Below, in pieces: positions 1 through 8,583 of a DNA stretch of 55,660 bases. A program made the translations under genes and the position numbers. The number at the start of each line of letters is the position of its first letter. Within the stretch, counting starts at the first letter, position 1. Under the pieces are notes generated by a model, which did no database searches, was not told the DNA's origin, and saw nothing but the letters and a program-made list of their open reading frames with translations. Location of the stretch: positions 1 through 55,660 of the forward strand of contig JBBPZA010000106.1 in the NCBI GenBank assembly GCA_038199375.1. Direction: 5' to 3'. Source of the DNA: JBBPZA01 sp038199375 (lineage in GTDB: Bacteria > Actinomycetota > Thermoleophilia > Solirubrobacterales > Solirubrobacteraceae).

Positions 1-599
1 CTTAGAGTGACGTGGACCTCGCCTCGCAGGACGCGTCGGAGCTGACCTGCGCTCGGACTGTTGGCCCGCCGTGCGAGAACGGCCTCGACTTGGGCCGGCG
101 TGGCGCGATGGAGTACGCCTGCCTCGTGGCAGGCACGCGCCAGCTTGTCAACCGCCAGAACGGCCGCGAGGTCGACGAGCGTACGCGGCACGGTCGTGAT
201 CGGGATCCCCCGGAACGCCGTCGCGTCGCGGCGGTCGATGCTCCGCGACCGCTGCGTGCTGATGCCCGCGATGCGTCGCTCCGTCCTGGTGATCACCTCC
301 GGCCCTGGCTCCGCGCCCTTGAGGAGGCCGAGGAGACGGGCGGCCGCCCTGCCGCTCAAGAGCGCGCCGTCTCCGCACGCACACACGGCCGCCATGTAGC
401 GCGCCTCGACGCTCGGTGCACGGTGCCCGACCCGGTAGACGCCCCGGTACTCGGCAAGTAGCACGCCTTTGCGCAGGCGCCGCTCGATGTCGGACGCCGA
501 CAGACCTGCGCCCAGCAGCTGCCCGCGCGTGGCCACTCCGTGCTGCGCTTCCGCGAGGCGCGCGAGTTCCTCCTCCGCCGTCCTGCTTTGTGTTCGCAT
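1..599 (-). CDS. AbiEi-type antitoxin-domain protein, truncated by window edge
   Basis: The reading frame is open from an ATG at 597-599 to the window edge, giving 199 residues with no stop. The N-terminus (LARLAEAQHGVATRGQLL, then a short winged-helix-like stretch and the motif YRGVYRVGH) is typical of the AbiEi antitoxin-like domain of type IV toxin-antitoxin systems. In actinobacteria this domain is usually followed by a DUF559 Vsr-like nuclease domain, which would lie outside the window. Such proteins occur in many copies in Solirubrobacterales-like genomes and their function is mostly unknown. No partner gene is visible on this side. The family call rests on recalled motif similarity. 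Confidence 0.6.
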   Translation of the reverse strand, partial: MRTQSRTAEEELARLAEAQHGVATRGQLLGAGLSASDIERRLRKGVLLAEYRGVYRVGHRAPSVEARYMAAVCACGDGALLSGRAAARLLGLLKGAEPGPEVITRTERRIAGISTQRSRSIDRRDATAFRGIPITTVPRTLVDLAAVLAVDKLARACHEAGVLHRATPAQVEAVLARRANSPSAGQLRRVLRGEVHVTL

Positions 600-660
600 A
601 CCGATGTCTAGGCAGGACGGCGGCGAAGTTCGCCCCCCCCGGCGCGTCGCGAACCGGTAG

Positions 661-2790
661 TCAGTCGACCGCCGGCGCGGCCTCGCGAAGGCCGAAGCGC
701 TGGTGCAGGCGGCGCAATGGCCGGGGCGCCCACCAGTTCCACTCGCCGAGGAGGGCCATGAGCGAGGGGACGAGCAGGGCGCGGACGATCGTGGCGTCGA
801 TCAGCACCGCGGCGACGGTGCCCAGCCCGACCTCCTTGATGAAGATGATCTCCGAGGTCGCGAAGGCGCCCAGCGCGATCGAGAAGAGCAGGGCGGCCGC
901 GGTGACGATCCGGCCCGTCCGCTGAAGGCCGACGGCGACCGCGTCGTCGTTGGAGGCCCCGGCGTCGCGCACCTCCTTGATCCGGGTCAGCAGGAACACG
1001 CCGTAGTCGGTGCTCAGCCCGAAGGCGACCGCGAGGAGCACGAGCGGCTGGGTCGACTCGATCGCTCCTTGACCGGTGTAGTCGAGCAGGCCCTCGAGCC
1101 GGCCGTCCTGGAAGACGAGAACCAGCAGACCGAAGGCGGCGCTCAGCGTGAGCAGGTTCATGAGCAGCGCCTTGATCGGCAGGATCACCGAGCCGGTCAT
1201 CGCGAAGAGGATCACCAGCGTGGTCACCGCGAGGATGGTCAGGGCCACCGGGAGGCGATCGCCGGTCGCGGTCTGCTGGTCGACGAACACGGCGCTCTCT
1301 CCGCCGACGAGGGCCGGCCCGGGCGGTGCGACGCCGCGTACCGCGCGTACCAGGTCGAGCGAGCGCTCATCGAGGACGGGCCGCTCCGAGAAGACCTCGA
1401 GCTGCCACGTGTCACGCCCCAGGAAGCGCGGCGGGGCAACCTCGGCGGCGCCCTCGAGCCCTCTGAGCCGCTGGGCGTAGGCTTCGATGCGTGGGCCCGA
1501 CGAGCGGAGCGCCGCGATCGCGACGGTAACGGGCTCGTCGCGCCCCGGAGGGAACTGCGTCTTGAGCGCCTGATCGACGACCTTCGGTGCGGACCCGTCG
1601 GGGAGCACCGAGGCATCGACGCCGGTGAACTTGATGCCAGTGAAGGGCAGGCCAAGGGCAACCAGCAACGCCGCGGTGGCCAGCGCGACCGGCAGCGGCC
1701 GCCGCATCACGCCCCGGGAAAGCCGAGACCAGAAGCCGTCTTCGTCGGCCTCCACGTCGCGGCGCTGCCAGCGGCGCGGCGCGAGCGCGTCGACCCGGCG
1801 GCCGAGGACCATCAGCAGGGCGGGCAGAGCGGTGAGCGCGACAGCCGCCCCGATGAGTGCGACGAGCGCGCCGCTGATGCCCATCGAATAGAGGAAGCGC
1901 TGGGGAAAGACGAGCAGCGAGAGCAGCGCGGCCGCGACGGTGAGCGAACTGAAGAGGATGGTCCGGCCGGCCGTGGCCATCGTGCGGGCCAGCGCCGCAC
2001 CCGGCTCGGCCCCGGCCGCCATCTCCTCGCGGTAGCGCGAGACCATGAACAGCGAGTAGTCGATCGCCAGGCCGAGGCCGAGGGCGGTGGCGAGGTTCAG
2101 CGCGTAGATCGAGAGGAGCTCGACCTCGTTGACGAGGCGCAGGCCGAGGAAGGTGCCCATGACCGTGAACAGGCCGACGAAGAGCGGCAATAGCGCCGCA
2201 ACGAGGCCCCGGAAGACCCACAGAGAAAGCAGGAAGAGGAGCGGGAAGGCGAGCAGCTCGGCCTTCGCGAGATCCTTCGAGACCTGCTCGCCGACCAGCG
2301 GCCCGGCCAGGCCGCGGCCGCCGAGCGTCACGCCCGGCCGCCCCTCGAGACGATCCTCCAGCGCCTCGGCGGCGTCGTCCCCGTCGGTCCCCGACCGCAG
2401 GAAGGCGACCACGTAGGTCGCGTCGCCGTCGCGGGAGACCAAGGCGCGGTCGCGCTCGTCCGCGTAGGACACCGTCCGCGCCACGCCCGGGATGGCCCTG
2501 ATCTGTGCGGCCACCCGTGCGGTCTCCCGCATGCCGGCCGGCCCGGCGGCGTCGCCGCCCGGCGGGCGCACGAGGACGACGGCCCATGCGCCCGACTTGA
2601 TCCCCGTCGCACGCTCGATCCGCTGCGCCGCCGCGACGCTCTGCGCCCCGGGGTCGGCGAAGTCGTCCCCTGTGGAGAGGAGGCCGGCGACCGGCCCGCC
2701 GAGCACGAAGGCGACGACGAGGCAGATCGACGCGACGAGCAGAACCCGGCGGGGGCGGCGGGTCACGAGTGCGGTGAGCGCTGCGATCAC
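661..2790 (-). CDS. MMPL-family RND exporter
   Basis: A 709-residue membrane protein starting at GTG, with GGGAGG about 7 bases upstream. It has the duplicated RND layout: a first membrane helix (about 13-33), a large extracytoplasmic loop, then a helix bundle (about 178-335) containing GLGLAIDYSLFMVSRYREE. A second loop and a second bundle containing FGLSTDYGVFLLTRIKE follow. The paired Asp-Tyr in each bundle is the usual proton-relay position. MMPL proteins export lipids, siderophores or drugs using the proton gradient; the substrate cannot be read from sequence. It sits 48 bases downstream of a TetR-family regulator on the same strand, so it is probably repressed by that protein. At 709 aa it is close to the shorter actinobacterial MMPL type. 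Confidence 0.93.
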   Translation of the reverse strand: MIAALTALVTRRPRRVLLVASICLVVAFVLGGPVAGLLSTGDDFADPGAQSVAAAQRIERATGIKSGAWAVVLVRPPGGDAAGPAGMRETARVAAQIRAIPGVARTVSYADERDRALVSRDGDATYVVAFLRSGTDGDDAAEALEDRLEGRPGVTLGGRGLAGPLVGEQVSKDLAKAELLAFPLLFLLSLWVFRGLVAALLPLFVGLFTVMGTFLGLRLVNEVELLSIYALNLATALGLGLAIDYSLFMVSRYREEMAAGAEPGAALARTMATAGRTILFSSLTVAAALLSLLVFPQRFLYSMGISGALVALIGAAVALTALPALLMVLGRRVDALAPRRWQRRDVEADEDGFWSRLSRGVMRRPLPVALATAALLVALGLPFTGIKFTGVDASVLPDGSAPKVVDQALKTQFPPGRDEPVTVAIAALRSSGPRIEAYAQRLRGLEGAAEVAPPRFLGRDTWQLEVFSERPVLDERSLDLVRAVRGVAPPGPALVGGESAVFVDQQTATGDRLPVALTILAVTTLVILFAMTGSVILPIKALLMNLLTLSAAFGLLVLVFQDGRLEGLLDYTGQGAIESTQPLVLLAVAFGLSTDYGVFLLTRIKEVRDAGASNDDAVAVGLQRTGRIVTAAALLFSIALGAFATSEIIFIKEVGLGTVAAVLIDATIVRALLVPSLMALLGEWNWWAPRPLRRLHQRFGLREAAPAVD

Positions 2791-2838
2791 GGAGCCTCCC
2801 GCCCGCTCAGCGTCCCACCGAACGAGCCATCGGCCTGC

Positions 2839-3423
2839 TCACGCGCCCGGACCACCAGGCGTCGGCCCGCTCACGCGCCCGGTCCAGGTGCCGTCGGGGG
2901 AGAGGCAGTCGTTGCCGATCGCGGTGCCGACCGCGATGAGCAGCCCGGCGGCCATGAACAGGCGCGTTTCGTCCACCGACAGTTCTCCCGCGGTGCGGAC
3001 CCAGTCGAAGATCTCCATGTAGCGCATCTCCACGCGGGCGCGGATGTCCTCGTCCCCGCACGCGGCATAGGCGTGGAAGGCGAAGAGCAGCTCCTTGCGA
3101 TCCTCGATCAAGGCGGTGTAGCTGTGGCCGAGGGCCCCCTGGAAGCGCTCGCCGGGCTCCCGCTGCTCCTCGGCGTGCCGGAAGGTGTCGAGGACGTGGG
3201 AGAACGAGGCGTCGACCGCCGCGAGGAAGAGCTCGCGCTTGGTGCGAAACAGGCGGAACAGGTAGCCGTGCGAGATGCCGGCCCGGCGCGCGATCGCCTC
3301 CGTCGAGGCGCCCGCCAGCCCAGCGAGGGAGAACTCGGCGATCGCCGCCGCCACGAGCTGCTCGCGGCGCTCGACGGCCGTCAGGCGGCCGGAGGGGGTA
3401 GGCGGCGGGGCGACAGATGCCAC
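2839..3423 (-). CDS. TetR/AcrR-family repressor
   Basis: A 194-residue protein starting at GTG. The N-terminal helix-turn-helix (about residues 18-62) contains RREQLVAAAIAEFSLAGLAG and the recognition part ISHGYLFRLFRTKRELF, characteristic of TetR repressors. The C-terminal all-helical ligand domain is not assignable. It lies directly upstream of the MMPL exporter gene on the same strand. A 20-bp inverted repeat lies 11 bases upstream of its start codon, which suggests autoregulation and ligand-induced release of the exporter operon. The M20 gene starts divergently at 3508 and might also be affected. Confidence 0.93.
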   Translation of the reverse strand: MASVAPPPTPSGRLTAVERREQLVAAAIAEFSLAGLAGASTEAIARRAGISHGYLFRLFRTKRELFLAAVDASFSHVLDTFRHAEEQREPGERFQGALGHSYTALIEDRKELLFAFHAYAACGDEDIRARVEMRYMEIFDWVRTAGELSVDETRLFMAAGLLIAVGTAIGNDCLSPDGTWTGRVSGPTPGGPGA

Positions 3424-3433
3424 GCCCAGCAGA

Positions 3434-3453
3434 GTAAGTGATTACTCACTTAC
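3434..3453. promoter_or_regulatory. Putative TetR operator
   Basis: A perfect inverted repeat, GTAAGTGA - TTAC - TCACTTAC (8-bp arms, 4-bp spacer), sits just upstream of the tetR start and in the divergent gap before the M20 gene. Size, AT content and place fit a TetR-family operator. Binding is inferred. Confidence 0.7.
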
Positions 3454-3507
3454 AGGTCAAGTGCGCTCATAGGAGAGGGCTGGCGTGACGTCCCTATCCT
3501 TCCGCGG

Positions 3508-4662
3508 ATGGACGAGCGGGCCCTTGCCGAGCGGCTGATCGGCTACGACACCTCCACGAACGACGGCCTGCGCAGCGCCGCAGGATTCGTCAAGGGCTGC
3601 CTCGAATTCCGCGACATCGAAGTGATCGAGTACGAGCACCAGGGTTTGCCGGTGGTCATGGCCGACGTCGGGCCCACCGACGGGCCGGCGGTGATCTTCC
3701 ACGGCCATCTCGACGTGGTCCCCGGCCGCCCGGGGCAGTTCGACGCCAGGGTGGAGGGCGAGAGGCTCTACGGCCGCGGCGCCTATGACATGAAGGGCGC
3801 GCTCGCCGGAATGCTGTGCGCGATGGAGGACGCGGCGGCCCAGGATCGCGTCCGCGTCCGGTTCGTCTGCACCCCGGACGAGGAGTCCGAGGAGATCGAC
3901 GACCGCTCGACCGACGCCCTGGTGACCGGCGGCATGCGGGCCGACTTCGCGATCACCGGCGAGCCGACGGACCTCCACATCGGAGTCCAAGCCAAGGGTG
4001 TCCTGGTCCTGCGCCTCGAGGTCTCGGGGACCGCGGCGCACGGCTCGACGCCGTGGTTGGGCGACAACGCCGTGCTCAAGGCCGTAGACGTCTTCCGGGC
4101 AATCGAGTCGCTGCCGTTCGCCCGCGAGTCCTCCGAGCTCTTCGACCGGCCGTCGATCAACCTCGGCCGGATCATGGGCGGCGATGCGCTCAACAAGGTT
4201 CCCGACCTCTGTGTGGTCGACATCGACATCCGCTACCTCCCCGGTCAGGATCCGGCCGACCTGATCGCGCAGGTCTCCGCGATCCCCGACGTCGTGGTGG
4301 GGAGGACCTTCACCCGGGTCCCGGCCATCGTCTCGCCGTCGAATCCCTATGTCCGCGCCCTGCGCGAGGCCGTCGGCCGCTCGACGAGCGGTGAGGTGCT
4401 GGGCGTCGGGCGCGACGGGTCCTCCGACGCCGTCTCCTTCCTCCAAGCCGGCATTCCGGCCGTCGAGCTCGGCCCCGTCGGGGGCGGCCATCACGGGCCC
4501 GAGGAGTGGGTCTCGATTCCCTCGCTGGCGACCTACCGGCGGGCGTTGGGCGACTTCGTGCGCGAGCTCCCCGACTGGCTGGAACGCCAGGGCGGGCGCA
4601 ACGGCGAGCTGGCCGACCCCGACCCGGCAGCCGCGGCGGCGCCCGAGGGGATCGCGAGATGA
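3508..4662 (+). CDS. M20-family metallo-amidohydrolase (DapE/ArgE-like)
   Basis: A 384-residue di-zinc hydrolase. Visible M20 signatures are HGHLDVV (residues 65-71, first metal His and catalytic Asp), GAYDMKGALAG (bridging Asp94), TPDEESEE (general-base Glu125/126), GEPTDLH and GGHHGPEEW near the C-terminus. The central dimerisation segment includes TAAHGSTPW. The family removes acyl groups from amino acids or peptides (succinyl-diaminopimelate, acetylornithine, dipeptides); which one is not clear. The stop overlaps the next start (ATGA), so it is translationally coupled to an LCP cell-wall ligase. That makes a peptidoglycan-related role possible but unproven. A TATCCT box at 3495-3500 lies only 7 bases before the ATG, suggesting a nearly leaderless mRNA. 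Confidence 0.88.
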   Translation: MDERALAERLIGYDTSTNDGLRSAAGFVKGCLEFRDIEVIEYEHQGLPVVMADVGPTDGPAVIFHGHLDVVPGRPGQFDARVEGERLYGRGAYDMKGALAGMLCAMEDAAAQDRVRVRFVCTPDEESEEIDDRSTDALVTGGMRADFAITGEPTDLHIGVQAKGVLVLRLEVSGTAAHGSTPWLGDNAVLKAVDVFRAIESLPFARESSELFDRPSINLGRIMGGDALNKVPDLCVVDIDIRYLPGQDPADLIAQVSAIPDVVVGRTFTRVPAIVSPSNPYVRALREAVGRSTSGEVLGVGRDGSSDAVSFLQAGIPAVELGPVGGGHHGPEEWVSIPSLATYRRALGDFVRELPDWLERQGGRNGELADPDPAAAAAPEGIAR

Positions 4663-6143
4663 ACGGTCAGCCGCCGAAGGCCAGTGCGGGAATGTTCAAG
4701 CGCTTCTTTGCAGGGGGGGCGATCATCGTCCTGCTCGCCGCGGCCTCGGCGGCCACGACCGGCTTCATGGAGGTGCGCGACATCGCCGGCGCGCTGAGCC
4801 TGGGCGGCAAGCCGATCGAGTTCGATCCAAATCAGATCACCGAGGCCGATGCCGGCGAGCCGCAGACGATCCTCCTGCTGGGCTCCGACAAGCGGGTCTC
4901 GACCACCGATCCGCTCGCCGGCGGCGCGCGGTCGGACACGATGATGCTGGTGCGCCTCAATCCGCAGGCCGACGCCGTCACGCTGATGAGCATCCCGCGC
5001 GACCTGAAGGTGTTCATCCCGGGCGTCGGCAGCGACAAGATCAACCGCGCCTACGACGAGGGCGGGCCAAGGCTGGCGCTCAAGACGATCAAGCAGCTGC
5101 TCGGCATCGAGATCAACCACGTCGTCAACGTCAACTTCAGCGGCTTCGAGGACATCATCGACTCGATCAACTGCATCTTCGTCGACGTCGATCGCCGCTA
5201 CTTCAACAACAACATCGCCTTCGCCGCGATCGACATCAAGCCCGGCTATCAGAAGCTCTGCGGGAGGCAGGCCCTCGACTATGCACGCTTCCGCGAGGAG
5301 GACAACGACCTCGTGCGCGCCGCACGGCAGCAGGACGTGCTGCGCCAGGGGAAGGCCCAGGTCAGCTCCGGAAAGCTCTTCACCCAGCGCCGCAAGCTGG
5401 TCCGGATCTTCGGCAAGTACTCCGATACCGACCGCGGTCTGACTCAGAGCCGCCAGGTACTCCGTCTTCTCAAGCTGGCGCTCTTCTCGGCCCGCAACAA
5501 GCCGGTCGCGCAGGTCGAGTTCCCGGCGATCATCCCGAACGACCCGAAGGACACCTATCTCCAGTACGACCCCGGCAAGCTGACCAGCGCGATCGACGCC
5601 TTCCTGGAGGGCCGCAGCCAGGTCAGCAACGAGCCCAAGCTAGAGGGCACCGAGGAGGAGAAGGCGGCCGCGCGCCTGCGCAAGCGCCAGCGCAAGCGCA
5701 ACGTCGGCGGCGCCAACCTCGAGGACGCGCTGAAGGCCGGCGAGGACCAGGCGATCGCCGTCGCCGGCAAGGTCCCCTACCCCGTCTACTTCCCGCGCCT
5801 GCGCATTCCCGGCTCGACCTACGTCGACGTTCCGCGCGTCTACCGGATCCGCGCCAAGGGCAACAGCTACGGGTCCTACCGGATGGTCTTGAAGAAGGGC
5901 GGGATCGGCGAGTACTACGGCGTCCAGGCGACGAGCTGGCGCGATCCTTCGATTCTCGCCGAGCCGCACGAGAACCAGCGAATCGGCGGGCGCACGTTCC
6001 AGGTCTACTACGACGGAAAGCGCATCCGCCTGATCGCCTGGAAGTCGAGCAAGGCCGTCTACTGGGTCTCCAATACGCTCACCTCGTCGCTGAAGAACAG
6101 GGAGATGACCGGCATCGCGAAGTCGCTTCGCAAGGTCGGCTGA
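4659..6143 (+). CDS. LytR-CpsA-Psr (LCP) family cell-wall glycopolymer ligase
   Basis: A 494-residue protein. The ATG at 4659 is chosen because it forms the ATGA overlap with the M20 gene; a longer in-frame reading exists upstream but would lie inside that gene. Residues 13-35 form one signal-anchor helix. The LCP domain (about 70-240) has ILLLGSDKR, the RSDTMMLVRL segment and SIPRDLKVFIPG, containing the conserved Arg/Asp residues that bind the polyprenyl pyrophosphate substrate. LCP enzymes transfer undecaprenyl-linked polymers to peptidoglycan outside the membrane. The C-terminal ~200 residues, with a basic hinge rich in Lys/Arg near 345-355, are not assigned to a family. It precedes sugar-nucleotide genes, consistent with making and attaching a wall polysaccharide. 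Confidence 0.9.
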   Translation: MNGQPPKASAGMFKRFFAGGAIIVLLAAASAATTGFMEVRDIAGALSLGGKPIEFDPNQITEADAGEPQTILLLGSDKRVSTTDPLAGGARSDTMMLVRLNPQADAVTLMSIPRDLKVFIPGVGSDKINRAYDEGGPRLALKTIKQLLGIEINHVVNVNFSGFEDIIDSINCIFVDVDRRYFNNNIAFAAIDIKPGYQKLCGRQALDYARFREEDNDLVRAARQQDVLRQGKAQVSSGKLFTQRRKLVRIFGKYSDTDRGLTQSRQVLRLLKLALFSARNKPVAQVEFPAIIPNDPKDTYLQYDPGKLTSAIDAFLEGRSQVSNEPKLEGTEEEKAAARLRKRQRKRNVGGANLEDALKAGEDQAIAVAGKVPYPVYFPRLRIPGSTYVDVPRVYRIRAKGNSYGSYRMVLKKGGIGEYYGVQATSWRDPSILAEPHENQRIGGRTFQVYYDGKRIRLIAWKSSKAVYWVSNTLTSSLKNREMTGIAKSLRKVG

Positions 6144-6167
6144 TCGCGTCGCTCCCGGCGCCCGCGG

Positions 6168-6173
6168 TAGCCT
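6168..6173 (+). promoter_or_regulatory. Putative -10 box (TAGCCT) for ugd
   Basis: TAGCCT ends 10 bases before the ATG at 6184. The same hexamer recurs just before secA, prfB and ftsE. No convincing -35 box is visible here. Confidence 0.4.
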
Positions 6174-6183
6174 TCGCCGCTTC

Positions 6184-7473
6184 ATGAGCGTCGACCGCGA
6201 GCCCATCGGAGTCATCGGCACGGGCTACGTCGGGCTCGTCACGGCGGCCGGCTTCGCAGAGCTCGGCAGCGAGGTGTGGTGCGTCGACATCGACCCCGAG
6301 AAGGTCGCGATGCTCGAGCGCGGCGAGATCCCGATCTACGAGCCCGGCCTCGCAGAGCTCGTCCGCAAGCACGAGGGCCGGCTGCACTTCTCGACGGACC
6401 TGGCCCCCGCGCTCGAGCACGCCCGGCTGCTCTTCGTCGCGGTGGGGACCCCGCCGACCTACTCCGGCGACGCCGACCTCAGCTCCGTGCACGCCGTCGT
6501 CGAGGCCATGCCGCCGTCGCACCGCCACGCTCTGGTCATGAAGTCGACGGTGCCCGTGGGCACGGGCTCGTCCATCAAGCGCATGTTCCGCAGTCAGGGC
6601 AAGGAGGGCTTCTCCTACGTCTCCTGCCCCGAGTTCCTCAAGGAGGGCTCAGCGATCGCCGACTTCCTGGCCCCCGACCGCGTCGTCGTCGGCGACGAGG
6701 GCGACTGGGCCGGCGACGCCGTGGTGGACCTCTACGCGCCGCTCGACGCGCCGACCGTCCGGACCGATGTCGCCTCGGCCGAGATGGTCAAGCTCGCCTC
6801 CAACGCCTTCCTGGCCACCAAGATCTCCTTCATCAACGAGATCGCCAACGTGTGCGAGGAGACCGGCGCCAACGTGCAGGAGGTCGCCCGGGGCATGGGC
6901 CTCGACGACCGCATCGGCCCGAAGTTCCTCCAGCCGGGTATTGGCTTCGGCGGCTCCTGTTTTCCCAAAGATGTGAGTGCTTTAAAGCAACTTGCTGGTA
7001 ATTCGGGCTACCACTTCCAGCTCCTGACCGCCGTCATCGAGGTCAACGAGCTTCAGAAGCGGCGGGTGATCTCAAAGCTCCAGAAGCATCTGGGGTCGCT
7101 GGTGGGCAAGCGGGTGGCGCTGCTCGGGCTCTCATTCAAGCCCAATACCGACGACATGCGCGAGGCGTCCTCGCTCGTGCTCGCGGCGCGGCTGCAGGCT
7201 GACGGGGCCCATGTGTCGGCCTACGATCCCGTCGCCGAGGAGGAGGCGCGCAAGCTCATCCGGGGGGTCGCCTTCGCGGATTCCGCCGACGGTGCCGCCG
7301 ACGGCGTCGACGCCGTCGTGCTGGTGACCGAGTGGCCCGAGTTCGGCGACTTGGACTGGAGCGGGCTTGCCGCGCGGATGGCAGGTACGCTCGTGGTCGA
7401 TGGGCGCAACTTCCTCGACCCGAGCATCGTGCGCGGCGCCGGCCTGGACTACGAGGGTGTCGGTAGGCGCTAG
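6184..7473 (+). CDS. ugd: UDP-glucose/GDP-mannose-type dehydrogenase
   Basis: A 429-residue NAD-dependent nucleotide-sugar dehydrogenase. The N-terminal Rossmann motif is IGVIGTGYVGLVTAAGFAELG. The substrate region contains CPEFLKEGSA. The catalytic Cys259 lies in GIGFGGSCFPKDV, and Lys in SFKPNTDDMREASS marks the C-terminal UDP-binding domain. It oxidises a UDP- or GDP-hexose twice to the uronic acid (UDP-glucuronate if UDP-glucose is the substrate). Downstream pyrophosphorylase and isomerase genes supply NDP-sugars. Oddity: codons around 6937-7005 are unusually A/T-rich and include a TTA leucine codon, unlike the rest of the gene. Confidence 0.93.
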   Translation: MSVDREPIGVIGTGYVGLVTAAGFAELGSEVWCVDIDPEKVAMLERGEIPIYEPGLAELVRKHEGRLHFSTDLAPALEHARLLFVAVGTPPTYSGDADLSSVHAVVEAMPPSHRHALVMKSTVPVGTGSSIKRMFRSQGKEGFSYVSCPEFLKEGSAIADFLAPDRVVVGDEGDWAGDAVVDLYAPLDAPTVRTDVASAEMVKLASNAFLATKISFINEIANVCEETGANVQEVARGMGLDDRIGPKFLQPGIGFGGSCFPKDVSALKQLAGNSGYHFQLLTAVIEVNELQKRRVISKLQKHLGSLVGKRVALLGLSFKPNTDDMREASSLVLAARLQADGAHVSAYDPVAEEEARKLIRGVAFADSADGAADGVDAVVLVTEWPEFGDLDWSGLAARMAGTLVVDGRNFLDPSIVRGAGLDYEGVGRR

Positions 7474-7482
7474 GGAGCTCTG

Positions 7483-8583
7483 ATGCAGGCACTCATCCTC
7501 GCCGGAGGCGAAGGAACCCGGCTGCGGCCGCTTACCTCCACCGTCCCCAAGCCGGTGATCCCGCTCGTCGACCGGCCGTTCATCTCCTACATGATCGACT
7601 GGCTGCGTGGCCACGGGGTCGACGACGTCGTCATCTCGTGCGGCTTCCTGGCCTCCGGGATGCGCAACGTCCTGGGCGACGGGTCGGCGTTCGGCGTCCG
7701 GCTGCGCTACGTGGAGGAGCCGCGGCCCATGGGGACCGGCGGGGCCGTCAAGTTCGCCGAGTCGCTGCTCGACGAGCGCTTCCTCGTCCTCAACGGAGAC
7801 GTGCTCACCGACATGGACCTGACCGCGCAGATGGCCCAGCACGAACGAACGGGAGCGCGGGGGACGCTGGCGCTCACCCCGGTCGAGGACCCGACCGCCT
7901 ACGGGTTGGTGCGCTTCGAGAAGGACCGGGCGATCACGGAGTTCGTGGAGAAGCCCTCCCACGACCAGATCGACTCCAACCTCATCAGCGCCGGCGCCTA
8001 CGTTCTCGAGCGAGAGGTGCTCGACGGGGTGCCGCCGGACCAGAACGTCTCGATCGAGCGCGAGGTCTTCCCCCGGCTGATCGGGAACGGCCTCTTCGCG
8101 TTTCCCTCCAAGGGCTACTGGCTGGACATCGGTACGCCGCACCGCTACCTGCGGGGTACCTTCGACATCATCGAGGGCAACGTGCGCACGGCGGTGCGCG
8201 ACCGCTTCGGCGAGGGCTTCCTCGCCGTCGGGGACCGCGTGGAGTCTGAGGGCAGGATCATCCCGCCGGCGCTCGTCGAGGAGGGCTGCCAGCTCGCCGA
8301 GGGCTCCCACGTCGGAAGCCTCGCGGTGCTCGGCCGCAACGTGAAGGTGGGCGCGAACACTACGATCGAGCGCGCGGTCGTCCTGTCGGGGGCGGAGATC
8401 GGTGCGGGATGCACGCTTCGCGACTGCGTGGTCGCGGCGGGTGCCCGGGTGGGCGACGGCACCCACGTCGAGCAGGAGGCGGTGCTCGGCGAGGGAGTCA
8501 CCGTGGGCGCGGGCAACATTCTCCGGGCGGGCGTGCGCATCTTCCCCGGCGTGACCCTGCCCGACGGGGCGATCCTCTTTTGA
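7483..8583 (+). CDS. NDP-sugar pyrophosphorylase (mannose-1-phosphate guanylyltransferase-like)
   Basis: A 366-residue nucleotidyltransferase starting 9 bases after ugd. The N-terminal GT-A fold has the signature LILAGGEGTRLRPLTSTVPKP, with the Lys of PKP and later FVEKPS. From about residue 245 the C-terminus has hexapeptide-like spacing (GSHVGSLAVLGRNVKVGANTTIERAVV and onward), expected of a left-handed beta-helix. This layout matches actinobacterial GDP-mannose pyrophosphorylases (ManC/GMPP-like), but glucose-1-phosphate nucleotidyltransferases share it, so the base and sugar are not certain. Its stop overlaps the next start, a phosphoglucose/phosphomannose isomerase, which favours the mannose pathway. 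Confidence 0.85.
   Translation: MQALILAGGEGTRLRPLTSTVPKPVIPLVDRPFISYMIDWLRGHGVDDVVISCGFLASGMRNVLGDGSAFGVRLRYVEEPRPMGTGGAVKFAESLLDERFLVLNGDVLTDMDLTAQMAQHERTGARGTLALTPVEDPTAYGLVRFEKDRAITEFVEKPSHDQIDSNLISAGAYVLEREVLDGVPPDQNVSIEREVFPRLIGNGLFAFPSKGYWLDIGTPHRYLRGTFDIIEGNVRTAVRDRFGEGFLAVGDRVESEGRIIPPALVEEGCQLAEGSHVGSLAVLGRNVKVGANTTIERAVVLSGAEIGAGCTLRDCVVAAGARVGDGTHVEQEAVLGEGVTVGAGNILRAGVRIFPGVTLPDGAILF

Noticed and set aside
703..2193. Long rightward open frame opposite the MMPL gene
   Set aside because: Extreme Arg/Glu/Gly composition and no domain; it is the antisense shadow of a clear membrane transporter, common at this GC content.
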